A stretch of 64,000 nucleotides of DNA from Rhizobium sp. Leaf453 (GCF_001425605.1 NZ_LMRG01000028.1:1-64000), one strand, 5' to 3'; counted from the stretch's first letter, positions 35,958 to 46,460 are shown. Made by a program: numbers and translations. Notes: a model not told the origin generated them from the sequence alone.

Positions 35958-37085
35958 TTAGACAAGGATGTCGAAGCCTGCGCCGGAGGTGCCTCCGGTC
36001 AGGCCGCCGGTGTAACCGGCAAGGGTGAAGCTGAAATCGGCGACACCGTCGCCCGACGTATCACCGGAAACGACGGTGTCCGTCGCACCAGTCGCGTACC
36101 AGACGGCATTCGCTCCGGCCGTCGTCCCGCCCCAGGCAGTGAGATTGGCGATCGGCCGCAGATTGATGACATCGGCGTCGCCGCCACTGAGGGTGACACC
36201 GTTAAAATCCAGGATCGCATCGCCGTTGGCATTGGTTCCGGCGAACTGGAACGTGTCGTTGCCCGCACCACCGGTCAGTTGATTGACGGTGGATCCACCA
36301 ATCAGCGTGTCGTTGTTTGCCGAACCGATAACATTTTCAAAGTTGATGAAGGTGTCGCTGCCGAGACCGCCACTCGCCGTCCCGCTGGCCAGATTGACCG
36401 TCACGAACGATGTTGCCGACGCATAATCGAGTGTATCCGTACCCGAACCGCCATCCAGCGTATCGTTGCCGAGCCCACCGTTGACGATGTCGTCACCGCC
36501 GGCACCATTCAGCGTGTCGGCCCCTGCCCCACCGTCGATCTTGTCGTTATAGCCATAGCCGGTGAAGGTGTCGTTGCCGGTATTGCCGTAGAATTCGACA
36601 CCAGAGGTCAGCGACGCCAGATAGGTCGTCAACGGCACGGCAGTATCGCTGATGAAGCCATAGAGGATCGAGTGCGTGGTGTTGGCCCCTGCCCCGGTCG
36701 TCGTCAGGTTGAGACCGTCGATCGTCAGGTCCGTGCCGCTGTCGAGCGTCACATAGCTGTCGACGCCGAGCAAACCTGCCGTATTGAGCTTCGGGCCGTG
36801 ACCGAACTGGACCTTGTTCAGCGTGCCATCCAGCGTGTGACCATTGAAATTATAGTCGAAATCGCCGGTCGCGAGCACGCCCTTCTCGGTCGAAGTCGCT
36901 GTTCCATCCACGGCCGAGCCGGAAACGAGATGCTGCGTACCGCCGAAGACGGAATGCGCCGTGCCGTAGAACTCGCCATAGGCAGGGCTCGCAACATGGC
37001 CGTTGAGGAAGGAGGTGGCTGACGTACTGAGATAGTCGTCATAGTTGAGGCCGGCGCTTGTGCCGACGGTAATGGTCACAGCCAT
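35958..37085 (-). CDS. Compact HasA-type hemophore fused to RTX repeats
   Basis: The 375-residue protein has a HasA-like domain at about 1-175 (MAVTITVGTSAGLNYDDYLS, GDFDYNFNGHTLDGTL, IDGLNLTTTG, SILYGFISD). Tyr78 and His83 match the HasA Tyr75/His83 pair, and His30 (FLNGHVAS) can align with HasA His32, so this copy may keep both heme ligands. RTX repeats (GGAGADTLNGAGGDD) fill 180-300, and the end (TSGAGFDILV) resembles a type I secretion signal. CAGGGAGAGC precedes the ATG and a 75-codon leader frame ends one base upstream. It is the first long gene of the heme locus. Confidence 0.85.
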   Translation of the reverse strand: MAVTITVGTSAGLNYDDYLSTSATSFLNGHVASPAYGEFYGTAHSVFGGTQHLVSGSAVDGTATSTEKGVLATGDFDYNFNGHTLDGTLNKVQFGHGPKLNTAGLLGVDSYVTLDSGTDLTIDGLNLTTTGAGANTTHSILYGFISDTAVPLTTYLASLTSGVEFYGNTGNDTFTGYGYNDKIDGGAGADTLNGAGGDDIVNGGLGNDTLDGGSGTDTLDYASATSFVTVNLASGTASGGLGSDTFINFENVIGSANNDTLIGGSTVNQLTGGAGNDTFQFAGTNANGDAILDFNGVTLSGGDADVINLRPIANLTAWGGTTAGANAVWYATGATDTVVSGDTSGDGVADFSFTLAGYTGGLTGGTSGAGFDILV

Positions 37086-37086
37086 G

Positions 37087-37314
37087 TCATGCTCTCCCTG
37101 CTGTTGCGGGGAGCGCGAATGCGCGGCGGGATACTGGTCGCGTTGCCATAGTCATCGTCTTTCCTGTTTCTGCATGGAGCATCTCCATGCCTCGGGAAGG
37201 TTGGTGAATGGCCGGCCGGGCGCCTTCAGCCGGTGTCGAACGGAAACCTGTCCTCGTGAACAGGCCCGAGCGACACCAGAAATCGGCGCGCATATCCTTG
37301 GTGATGGTGTTCAT
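37087..37314 (-). CDS. Possible leader peptide upstream of the hemophore gene
   Basis: This 75-codon frame (MNTITKDMRADFWCRSGLF) has a good ribosome site (GGGGGAAG) before ATG 37314. Its TGA lies one base before the hemophore ATG, so translation could be coupled. Composition is Arg/Thr/Ala-rich with no recognised domain. It may be a regulatory leader peptide or chance; I saw no homologue pattern. Confidence 0.35.
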   Translation of the reverse strand: MNTITKDMRADFWCRSGLFTRTGFRSTPAEGARPAIHQPSRGMEMLHAETGKTMTMATRPVSRRAFALPATAGRA

Positions 37315-37731
37315 GGCTTCCCCCAAACCGGCACGAAGCACAAAGCTCCGCCGTACCGTGTGCAGGCTGCCCACGGGCCGAAATATCAGTGACGATGGTT
37401 TGGGTTTGCTCGCACTGGTCGGGCTTCAAAACGAAACGGGATCAGCCGAGCATGCCTAGTTTTGCGGGATCGCAGCGCCTGATGTTCCAGACGCACCAAT
37501 CCGGGTAAAAAAGCCTAAGCCCGTGCCCAGCGCGGTATCCTTAGGATTTCGTTACCTGGAGGAAACGTTTAGATATCATGATTTTTAGAGTCAAGTATAT
37601 CCGTGTTGTTTGGTCGAAAAATTATCGACCTGCCCCGAAAGGGTGCATTTTCAGACCGTAATGATACGAGACGTGTGGAGGCGAACCGCGATCGTTGCGC
37701 TGACTTGCGTGCCGGTTCGACGGGAACCCGG
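37315..37731. other. Regulatory region upstream of the heme locus
   Basis: This 417-base stretch holds the predicted iron-controlled promoter at 37566-37594 and an untranslated leader of roughly 245 bases. No convincing gene was found; short frames on both strands lack ribosome sites or family similarity. Confidence 0.55.
37566..37594 (-). promoter_or_regulatory. Predicted promoter overlapped by a RirA-type iron-responsive operator
   Basis: On the minus strand TTGACT (37589-37594) is a good -35; TAAACG (37566-37571) at 17-base spacing is a weak -10. Overlapping the -35 is TGA-N9-TCA (37579-37593; N9 is AT-rich), the iron-responsive operator pattern bound by RirA in rhizobia. Binding there would block RNA polymerase when iron is plentiful. 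The six fixed bases can occur by chance (about 1 in 4096 per site), so the position is the main support. Confidence 0.5.
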
Positions 37732-38046
37732 TCACGGGGTGAGGCGATAGCCGTCCTGCGCTTCCGCCGCCAAGCGGTCGGAATAGCGACGCATCATTTC
37801 GACCTGAACTTCGGTCTGGAAGGCCATCACCTGCTGGCGGATCGCCTCTTCCTCAGTTCCCAACGCCCGCAACTTTTCGGCCAACGCCCGGCATTCGGTC
37901 TTCCAGTATTGAAGCGCGGCCTCGCCGTGAATGTTTTCGAGTTCTGCAGCGCAGCGCCGAATGGTATTCACCTGCCCGGCCAGGGGAAACGGAACAACCC
38001 GCTCGTTCGTTTTCGAAAAACGCACATCCCTCAACGCAGCACTCAT
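37732..38046 (-). CDS. DUF6074-type small protein
   Basis: The 104-residue helical protein (MSAALRDVRFSKTNERVVPF) contains LAGQVNTIRRCAAEL and a segment YWKTECRALAEKLRALG followed by EEAIRQQVMAFQ. These resemble the DUF6074 family of rhizobial plasmid proteins, in which a conserved YW-x-x-x-x-x-LA-x-x-L motif is common. GGAGAAC precedes ATG 38046; a start at 38061 is possible. Function is unknown. It lies downstream of repB but beyond its terminator. Confidence 0.7.
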   Translation of the reverse strand: MSAALRDVRFSKTNERVVPFPLAGQVNTIRRCAAELENIHGEAALQYWKTECRALAEKLRALGTEEEAIRQQVMAFQTEVQVEMMRRYSDRLAAEAQDGYRLTP

Positions 38047-38265
38047 CAGGCGGTTCTCCATGTTACCGATTCTGATTTACAAAGCATATAGTTAACGCTT
38101 CGTATCCGCGCTGCGTCCTTTGCCGATTTCATGGCCTGAAATGCGACTCCAGCCAAATTTCTCCGGAAAAATGACCCCGAATATAGAGCAGGCCACCTGC
38201 CCCTTACGCCCTTATTCTGCCTGCCGGACTTGCTTCTGGCTGGGTCCGCGATGCCCATGACAAAG

Positions 38266-38296
38266 CAAAACGGCGGCACATCGATCTGCCGCCGTT
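38266..38296 (-). terminator. Intrinsic terminator after repB
   Basis: AACGGCGGCA (38269-38278) and TGCCGCCGTT (38287-38296) form a 10-bp stem with an eight-base loop. On the minus strand TTTTG follows. It marks repB as the last gene of its operon. Confidence 0.85.
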
Positions 38297-38318
38297 CTTC
38301 AAGGTCCGGGGCGCAAGA

Positions 38319-39281
38319 TCAGCCCCGATCGCCATCCTTCAGGAACCGGTCATAGAGCGCATCGAGATTGTCGGCGAGGAACCTGCCGAATTTGGCTCCG
38401 TTCCCGGCCTTGAGAGAGAGCGAAAAGCCCGAACTGTCGCTCTTGATCTGCGCCGAGATGCTGCTGTCCGCCGATGCCCATGTGGTGCCCGTGGCGACGG
38501 ACTTCGTCACCCGCTTCGCCGTCGTCTTCAGTCCCGCCATTAACGCATTGAACCGAGCGCTGCTGTCCAGAGACATCGTATCCTCGGCATCGAGAATGTC
38601 GTTTGCCTTCGTGAGATTATTCGGCCGACCGATCAACAGCGACAGTTCCACCCAGCGCTCGCGGCCGATCGAGGCGGCTGATCCGATCCGCTCGATGATG
38701 CCAGCCGGAATGCGCTCCGTGACACTCATCATCTTCGAGACCGAAGCCGCATTGGCCGAAAGCGCCGACATGATCGTCTCGCGGTCGTAGCCGAGATCCT
38801 CCAGCCGGCGGGCAAAGGCCGCACGCTCGATGAAGGTCAGGTTGGCGCGCGCGGAGTTTTCCTGTCCCTGGGCAATCACATGGGTGCGATCGTCCAGTGC
38901 CTTGATCACGGCCCGCACAGGCCGCCCGAGTTGCCGGGCAGCACGCACCCGTCGATGTCCGAAGACGATCTGGTAGCGGCCATCGGTCTGCGGATGGGGG
39001 CGCACCAGGATCGGCGAATCCTGTCCCCGCTCCTGCATGGCGCGCAACAAATCCTGGAACTGCTCGCTATCATCCTCCATGCGATCGGTCACGAACGAGC
39101 CGTCGATCGTATCGGGATCGATATCGACGATGGTTTCGCCTTCCATCAGCTTTTCAGCCTGCTTGGCGAGCTCATCGATGGAACGGATCATGGTCTTCGA
39201 AGCACCACGCATCGGATAGGCTGGGGTGTCGGTAGTATCGTTCTGATCCATGAGGCCTGCGAGCAGGTTTTTCCGGGCCAT
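38319..39281 (-). CDS. repB: Plasmid partitioning protein RepB (ParB family)
   Basis: The 320-residue protein has a ParB/sulfiredoxin-like N-domain with SPILVRPHPQTDGRYQIVFG and the GHRRVRAARQLG motif (residues about 95-130). A central helix-turn-helix region (RRLEDLGYDRETIMSALSA) and a C-terminal dimerisation part follow. RepB binds parS and works with the RepA ATPase to segregate the replicon. It follows repA by 72 bases containing a parS-like palindrome. Length is typical. No repC follows; a terminator and DUF6074 do. Confidence 0.95.
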   Translation of the reverse strand: MARKNLLAGLMDQNDTTDTPAYPMRGASKTMIRSIDELAKQAEKLMEGETIVDIDPDTIDGSFVTDRMEDDSEQFQDLLRAMQERGQDSPILVRPHPQTDGRYQIVFGHRRVRAARQLGRPVRAVIKALDDRTHVIAQGQENSARANLTFIERAAFARRLEDLGYDRETIMSALSANAASVSKMMSVTERIPAGIIERIGSAASIGRERWVELSLLIGRPNNLTKANDILDAEDTMSLDSSARFNALMAGLKTTAKRVTKSVATGTTWASADSSISAQIKSDSSGFSLSLKAGNGAKFGRFLADNLDALYDRFLKDGDRG

Positions 39282-39334
39282 GATGTCAGCTCCAACTATG
39301 TTATCTATTTGAATTATTGTCAGAAAAGTCGATT

Positions 39335-39350
39335 TTTGTCAGCTGACAAC
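39335..39350. other. Candidate parS centromere site
   Basis: TTTGTCAGCTGACAAC fits the repABC-type pattern GTT-N4-GC-N4-AAC with one mismatch (first base T for G). Its core TTGTCAGCTGACAA is a perfect 14-bp palindrome. It lies in the repA-repB gap, where some repABC plasmids carry parS. Confidence 0.6.
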
Positions 39351-39353
39351 AAT

Positions 39354-40574
39354 CTACCGTTTCCAGGAAGCATGAATCAATGCGGCAATCTCGGCATTGA
39401 CAGTATCGACCGACTCGATCGCCCGCTCATAGGTCGAGCGGATCATCTGCGCCCTCTCCACCTCGTAGAGCGTCTGCTTGGTGATGCCGGCGTCCGAGAT
39501 CGCTGTCGATTTCAGCATCTGGTTCTTGAGCATGTTCTGATTGAACATCGACTGCATGAAACCGACCATCTGGGCCTGTGGCACATCCGTCGGTTCATAG
39601 CGGGTGATCAGATAGCGATACCATTCGAGATTGACGGCGGCGCCGGCTGCGCGGATCGGCTTGAGGATGCCGCCCAGCATCAACAGGAACTGCCCCATGG
39701 ACATAACGTCGAGCATCTGCGGATGGATGGTGATCAGTACGCTGGTCGCCGCCGTCAGGGCGGTGATCGTCAGGTATCCGAGTTGGGGAGGGCAGTCGAT
39801 GACGACGACGTCATACCGGTCATCGACCTCGGCCAGCGCCTTGCCGATGCGGGTGAAGAAGGTCTTGCCCTCGGTCGATCCCTTGTTGCTCATCGCGAGC
39901 GGTGTGTCGTACTCGAACTCCTGCAGCTCGAGATTGGCCGGGACGATATCGAGCCCCGGGAAGTTCGTCGAATGGATGATGTCGGCCAGCGGCTTCTTCT
40001 GGTCGTCATAGCGGATAGCATCGTAGAGCGATGGGGTCTGGTCCCTTTCCGGCTGAAAGCCATGTAGCGAAGACAAGGACGCCTGCGGATCGAGATCGAC
40101 GGCCAGAACGCGGTGGCCGGTCAGGGCCAGATACTGCGCCAGATGCGCCGCTGTCGTCGTCTTGCCGGAACCGCCCTTGAAGTTCACCACCGCGATCACC
40201 TGCAGCTTTTCACCGGGACGCCGATGCGGCACATACATCTTGGCTTCCGAGCGGCCGTTCTGATCGAGATATTCGCGCAGTTCCAGCATCTGCTCGGCGC
40301 TATAGGTTCGCCGTCCCGTCGGCGACGTTTGCGGGGCAGGGCCTTTTCCTTCGAGATGCAGCTTCTTCAAGTGGCTCTGCGAAACACCGATATAATCGGC
40401 CACCTCAGCAAGGCTAAATGACCGCAGGTTCTTGCGGGCATTGGGCGGAAAACGCTGGACGCTGAGGAGATGAAGCTTCTTCGAGATCAGGTCGCCCTGC
40501 TCGAGAATCTGGTCTTCGAAATGCTGGGAACCGGATTCTGTCGAAATTGCCAAATTAGCGTTCATTGGAGACAT
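39354..40574 (-). CDS. repA: Plasmid partitioning ATPase RepA (ParA family)
   Basis: The protein of about 406 residues has an N-terminal helix-turn-helix/MerR-like part (FSLAEVADYIGVSQSHLKKL) followed by the ParA ATPase domain: deviant Walker A VNFKGGSGKTTTAAHL, Walker A' VDLDPQASLSSLHG and Walker B VVVIDCPPQLG. RepA segregates the replicon with RepB and represses the rep operon. ATG 40574 gives a family-length protein; ATG 40565 is equally possible and GAAAG precedes both. Residues further upstream in the open frame are not family sequence. Confidence 0.95.
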   Translation of the reverse strand: MSPMNANLAISTESGSQHFEDQILEQGDLISKKLHLLSVQRFPPNARKNLRSFSLAEVADYIGVSQSHLKKLHLEGKGPAPQTSPTGRRTYSAEQMLELREYLDQNGRSEAKMYVPHRRPGEKLQVIAVVNFKGGSGKTTTAAHLAQYLALTGHRVLAVDLDPQASLSSLHGFQPERDQTPSLYDAIRYDDQKKPLADIIHSTNFPGLDIVPANLELQEFEYDTPLAMSNKGSTEGKTFFTRIGKALAEVDDRYDVVVIDCPPQLGYLTITALTAATSVLITIHPQMLDVMSMGQFLLMLGGILKPIRAAGAAVNLEWYRYLITRYEPTDVPQAQMVGFMQSMFNQNMLKNQMLKSTAISDAGITKQTLYEVERAQMIRSTYERAIESVDTVNAEIAALIHASWKR

Positions 40575-40850
40575 ACTTTCAAATAACGATTTTATGGCTG
40601 ATTCACGCCGATAACCGTTACTAATGCTGCCGCCTGTCATACACAAGGAATTTAGGGTTAACGAAAGATTACACCGCTGGTTCTGAACGATTTTATTTTT
40701 CGCCGCGGAGAAGGGGAGGGGAGGGCTCAAAACAAAGGCGCGGCAGCAGCATGATGCCACTACCGCGCTCTTGAAGCCAACCGTGTCGGTCGGCCATTCG
40801 CGTCGTCTGCTTGCCTGGGGAGAAACGGGCAAAAGATGACAGCGATTTTA

Positions 40851-41876
40851 TCAGGCTGTCTTGCGTTTCTTTTGCCGGTAGACGTCGATGACGACGGCGG
40901 CGATGATGATCAGGCCCTTGACGATTTCCTGGTAGTAAGCATCGACCCGCAGGAAGGTAAAGCCTGAGGTCATGACCCCGAGGATGACGGTTCCGATCAC
41001 TGTACCGGTGATCCGACCGACGCCGCCAGTGAGCGATGTGCCGCCGATGACTGTCGCCGCAATCGCATCGAGTTCATACATCACGCCCATACCTGCCTGC
41101 GCCGTCTGTGCCCGGGCGGCGGTCACCACGCCGGCGAGACCGGCCAGCATGCCGGCGATGGCGTAGACCTTGACGAGATGCGCCTCGACATTGATGCCGG
41201 AGACGCGGGCGGCCTGCACGTTCGCACCGATTGCATAGGTGAACTTACCGTAGCGGGTATAGCGCAGGGCGACATGGAAGATCAGGGCGACGACGAGGAA
41301 GACGATGACCGGCCAGATACCCGTGCCGATGAAATTGAACTGTTCCGTCAGGCCGGAGACCGGCTGGCCCTTCGTGTACCACTTGGAGACGCCGCGGGCA
41401 GAAACCATCATTCCGAGGGTGGCAATGAAGGGCGGGATCTTCGTTCGTGCGATCAGCTGTCCGTTGATGTACCCGGCGAGCAGACCAATCAGGAGACCGG
41501 CCCCGATCGGGACAATTGCCGGCATGTCGGTGAGGGCAGGGTAGAGCGCCCGAGGCCAGGTCGATGCCTGCGCGAGACTGGCCACGAACATCGCCGTCAT
41601 GCCGACGACGGAGCCGGAAGACAAGTCGATACCGCCGGTGATGATGACCTGCGTGACGCCGACGGCAATGATGCCGATGACCGCCACCTGCAGAACCATG
41701 ATCGTCAGGCGCTGCGGGTTCATCAGGAAGCTCTGACCGACGAAAATCCAGCCGAGGATTTCATAGACCAGCGCGATGCCGACAAGCACCAGAAAAATGT
41801 TAAACTCGGGCGGCATGCGCCGCTTGTGCGGCGTTGGCGCCACGCCTGCGACCGAGGCTTCCAGCTTGGTATTCAT
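40851..41876 (-). CDS. Sugar/inositol ABC transporter permease
   Basis: The 341-residue RbsC/XylH-type inner-membrane permease has about ten helices and the family signature AIGANVQAARVSGINVEAHLVKVY. The segment TGGIDLSSGSVVGMTAMF is typical of the ribose/inositol class. GGGAGGACC precedes the ATG. It follows the ATPase gene by 39 bases, completing a substrate-binding protein - ATPase - permease operon. By the binding protein's sequence I expect myo-inositol or a related cyclitol as substrate; ribose-type sugars are the alternative. Confidence 0.92.
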   Translation of the reverse strand: MNTKLEASVAGVAPTPHKRRMPPEFNIFLVLVGIALVYEILGWIFVGQSFLMNPQRLTIMVLQVAVIGIIAVGVTQVIITGGIDLSSGSVVGMTAMFVASLAQASTWPRALYPALTDMPAIVPIGAGLLIGLLAGYINGQLIARTKIPPFIATLGMMVSARGVSKWYTKGQPVSGLTEQFNFIGTGIWPVIVFLVVALIFHVALRYTRYGKFTYAIGANVQAARVSGINVEAHLVKVYAIAGMLAGLAGVVTAARAQTAQAGMGVMYELDAIAATVIGGTSLTGGVGRITGTVIGTVILGVMTSGFTFLRVDAYYQEIVKGLIIIAAVVIDVYRQKKRKTA

Positions 41877-41915
41877 ATCTTGGTCCTCCCTGATGGTATT
41901 TCTAAAAGCGCGCCA

Positions 41916-43454
<1,539 letters not shown>

Positions 43455-43597
43455 GTTAGATGTCTCCCTGTCGCCGTTTTCGGCCGGAGCCCGCGCGTCG
43501 CGCGTCGGCTCTCCATGGTTTCTGGCGGCACCACTGGCCGCTGCGGAAACCGGGCAGTCCGGAGCGCGGACAAGCCGCGCCCCGGTATGATGCAGGC

Positions 43598-44527
43598 TTA
43601 GTTCTTGGCCTGGTAGTCCTTGAGGTTTTCCGGGGTCACCAGTTCGAAAGGAACGTAGACCTTCTTCTCGACCTTTTCACCCTTGGCGAGTTTCAGGGCC
43701 GCATCGAGCGCACCCTTGCCCTGGCCGGCAGCGTTCTGGAACACGGTCACGTCGAGATCACCTGCGGCCATGGCAGCCAGTGCGTCCTGGGTGGCGTCGA
43801 CGCCGCCTATGACGATCTTGCTCATGTCCTTGCCGGCCGCCTTCAGCGCTTGGATGGCGCCGATCGCCATCTCGTCGTTGTTGGCGATAACAGCGTCGAA
43901 CTCGGTACCAGCGGAGAGCCAGTTGGTCACGAGGTCGGCGCCCTCGGTGCGCGACCAGTTTGCGGTCTGCTCTTCGACGATCTCGAGGCCCTTGCATTCG
44001 TCGGTCGCGATGACGTCATGGACGTCCTTGGTGCGCATGCGGGCTGCCTGGTTCGACAGTTCGCCCATCATGACGACAACCTTACCCTTGCCGCCGAGAA
44101 GCCGGCAGACTTCCTTGGTTTCCAGCGTGCCGGAGTCAGCTTCGTTGGATGCAACGAAAGCCTGGTTTTCCGGCAGCGTGTCGATGTTGACCGGCTCGCG
44201 GTTGACGTAAACCAGCGGGATCTTGGCTTCTTCGGCGATCTTCGACATGGCTGCCGTCGCATCGGTATCGACCGGATTGACGATGATCGCATCGACGCCG
44301 GCAGCGATAAAGTTCTGGATCTGGCTCTGCTGCTTGGCAACATCGTTCTGCGCGTCTTCGACCTGCAACGTCACGCCGCTCAGTGTGCCTGCATAGTCCT
44401 GCATGCCGTTGCGCAGAACGGTCAGGAAGTTGTCGTCGAACTTCGCCATCGAGACGCCAACGGTTTCCGCATGGGCGGCGGTCGACATCATCACAGCCAG
44501 TGCCGCGCACAGGATCAGTTTCTTCAT
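43598..44527 (-). CDS. Periplasmic sugar-binding protein, probably inositol type
   Basis: The 309-residue RbsB-class binding protein has signal peptide [20 protein letters not shown]. The segments [34 protein letters not shown] and IVGEL-like [20 protein letters not shown] closely resemble rhizobial inositol-binding proteins (IbpA/IntA). GTGGAGGAAT precedes the ATG. It delivers substrate to the ATPase/permease encoded downstream. MocB, the rhizopine-binding protein, is of the same class, which fits the nearby moc-like genes, but specificity cannot be settled by reading alone. Confidence 0.9.
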   Translation of the reverse strand: MKKLILCAALAVMMSTAAHAETVGVSMAKFDDNFLTVLRNGMQDYAGTLSGVTLQVEDAQNDVAKQQSQIQNFIAAGVDAIIVNPVDTDATAAMSKIAEEAKIPLVYVNREPVNIDTLPENQAFVASNEADSGTLETKEVCRLLGGKGKVVVMMGELSNQAARMRTKDVHDVIATDECKGLEIVEEQTANWSRTEGADLVTNWLSAGTEFDAVIANNDEMAIGAIQALKAAGKDMSKIVIGGVDATQDALAAMAAGDLDVTVFQNAAGQGKGALDAALKLAKGEKVEKKVYVPFELVTPENLKDYQAKN

Positions 44528-45264
44528 GATTTATTCCTCCACAAAACGGTGTCCGGCGACCACCCTCCACAAGCCGGAAGCATCCCGTCGCACGGCGATG
44601 CCCATTTCCTTACTCCCGCCTCTCCCCGGCGGTCTCCGTCCAAAAACAGAATAAACAAACCGATATTTCGATAAGACGGAATATGTATTCCATTTTATAA
44701 TTCCGACGTCAAGTACGCGTCAACTGATATTCCTGCAAAAACATCCGCGGGCGCCGACCCTTGCTCAAACACCCTCGCAGCGACGTCCCTGAGAAAGATC
44801 GTTAAACGGGCGAAACACGAGAAAATGCGTACGATTGGCAATATTTCCGAGGTTCTTAGGCGCGATCCCCGATGTGGGAATTAACTAGAGGATCAATGGA
44901 AATCCGGCACGGAACGCGTATGCCGCGATGGCCAAGTTTATATCGACACGCCAAAAATCTTGCCGGCCTCAACCAGTTCCAGATGGAATTTTTCTTCCCC
45001 TCAGATTCAATACTAGAACGTATCATACAGCACTTGGAAAGCGCCGCTCCAACGACACCACCAAGCTGCGCAGTGGCTTCGGCTGCGCACCGCTGGGGAA
45101 AATTTCAAACCGGAGCCCCATTAACGAGAACGAGGACACCGTATGGCTTTTGGGGGAAGATTCCTCGACTAACGTCATGCAGTCAAAGGGAAGCTAAGAC
45201 TTTCCCTTGCATCCGTGATGGAATTGAAAAAATGGCGTGAGATAATTCTCTCAAAGCAGGCCCT
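44528..45264. other. Long intergenic region upstream of the transporter operon
   Basis: This 737-base region lies between the LacI gene stop and the binding-protein start, both on the minus strand. It holds the transporter promoter and the GGAATA palindrome (listed). Open frames at 44872-45240 and 44928-45197 have no ribosome site and unnatural composition, and I reject them. From 44700 to 45240 base composition is lower in GC than in the neighbours, suggesting a decayed insertion, but no element was recognised. Confidence 0.5.
44678..44691. promoter_or_regulatory. Palindromic operator candidate for the transporter operon
   Basis: GGAATA-TG-TATTCC is an inverted repeat with six-base arms about 150 bases upstream of the binding-protein ATG, inside an AT-rich promoter-like stretch. 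The LacI-family regulator encoded next door could bind here. Confidence 0.4.
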
Positions 45265-46296
45265 TCAGATGTTTTCCGGCGTAAAAATATCGAAGGGAAG
45301 AAAGGTTTGACCGGGCACTCCAGGCACGCCGCGATCGACAGCAGCGACCATCTGCTGGACCAGTTCCCGCGAAACCATCGCCGCCGGGGTCGAAATCGCC
45401 ATGGTCACCAGGTCCTCCGCCAAGGCCGCACGTGATTCCGGCGTGAGCTCGTTGACCACAACGAGTAGTTTGCCGGCCATCTTCTCCTCGGCGAGCGCCG
45501 TGATCGCGCCTTCCATACCACCCCCGCAAACGTAGAAGCCGATCAGATCCGGATGCTGCTGCAACAGATTGACAGTCGCCTCATGGGTGATTTCGGCCGT
45601 GTCGAGATTGACCAGCGTATCCAGAACCTCAAACTCTGGTGCGTTCTCGCGGAAATAGGAGCGGAACCCGATCTCGCGCAGTTCGTGGCCGTGAAAGCGG
45701 TGACTACCGATAAAGGTTGCGACCTTACCGGGTTTGCGGGCAGCCTTGGCGATCATCCAAGCGGCCGTGCGCCCCACCGTGCGGTTGTTCAGCCCGACAT
45801 AGCCTTCCCGCACGCCGGCGGCGAAATCCGATAGCAGCGAGAAGACGGGAATACCCTTGTCCCGTAGCTCCTCGACCACGGCCGTGACCGCCGGGTGATC
45901 CGGGCAGACCAGCGCAACGGCCTGATTGCGCGCGGCAACCGCCCTGAGCTTCTCGCATAGAGCAACCGGTGTCCCACTCATATTGTAATCGATCTGCGGA
46001 ATGATACGGACACCCGGCATGTTCAGCGCGGCGTTTTCAATCTCCTTCGTCATCGACTGATAGAAGAACTGGTTCGGCTTCTGCAGAACAAAGCCCAGCC
46101 GATATTTCGGCAGATCCTCGAAAACCCTCTGCCGCAGCAGACCGACGGCGTGATAGCCGATTGCCTTGGCCGCATCGTAAACGCGGCGGGCCGTCTCCTC
46201 CCGCACCTTGTGACGGCCGTTCAGCACACGATCGACTGTGGCGACGCTGACGCCTGCAGCCTTGGCAAGATCGGTAATCGTGGGTCGCGTGCTCAT
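45265..46296 (-). CDS. LacI-family transcriptional regulator
   Basis: The 343-residue repressor has the LacI helix-turn-helix at residues 5-55 (TITDLAKAAGVSVATVDRVLNGRHKV, then ARRVYDAAKAIGYH) and a periplasmic-binding-like effector domain (LGFVLQKPNQFFYQSM, YVGLNNRTVGRTAAWMI). AGGAGAGACG precedes the ATG. It is divergent from the moc-like desaturase gene (164 bases apart) and lies upstream of the ABC operon, so it probably controls both in response to the imported cyclitol or sugar. Classical rhizopine regulator MocR is GntR-type, so this is a different control. Confidence 0.92.
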   Translation of the reverse strand: MSTRPTITDLAKAAGVSVATVDRVLNGRHKVREETARRVYDAAKAIGYHAVGLLRQRVFEDLPKYRLGFVLQKPNQFFYQSMTKEIENAALNMPGVRIIPQIDYNMSGTPVALCEKLRAVAARNQAVALVCPDHPAVTAVVEELRDKGIPVFSLLSDFAAGVREGYVGLNNRTVGRTAAWMIAKAARKPGKVATFIGSHRFHGHELREIGFRSYFRENAPEFEVLDTLVNLDTAEITHEATVNLLQQHPDLIGFYVCGGGMEGAITALAEEKMAGKLLVVVNELTPESRAALAEDLVTMAISTPAAMVSRELVQQMVAAVDRGVPGVPGQTFLPFDIFTPENI

Positions 46297-46460
46297 CGTC
46301 TCTCCTGATAAAAACCATCATCACACTATGCAAGATTTGATGTGTTTTGATAGATTATTGCAAGGCTGCATTGAGCTGTCGGAAAAGTCAACCTATCGTT
46401 CTCTCAACGACGACAGCACCAGGCCGACGGCAATGCCGGACCTGACGCAGGGAGGACAAG

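Noticed and set aside
20587-37085. Expected type I secretion genes (ABC exporter and membrane fusion protein) for the RTX proteins
   Set aside because: None was found here or elsewhere in the window; the exporter must be encoded elsewhere.
44872-45240. 122-codon plus-strand frame in the long intergenic region
   Set aside because: No ribosome site, Pro/Arg/Thr-rich composition unlike real proteins, no family resemblance.
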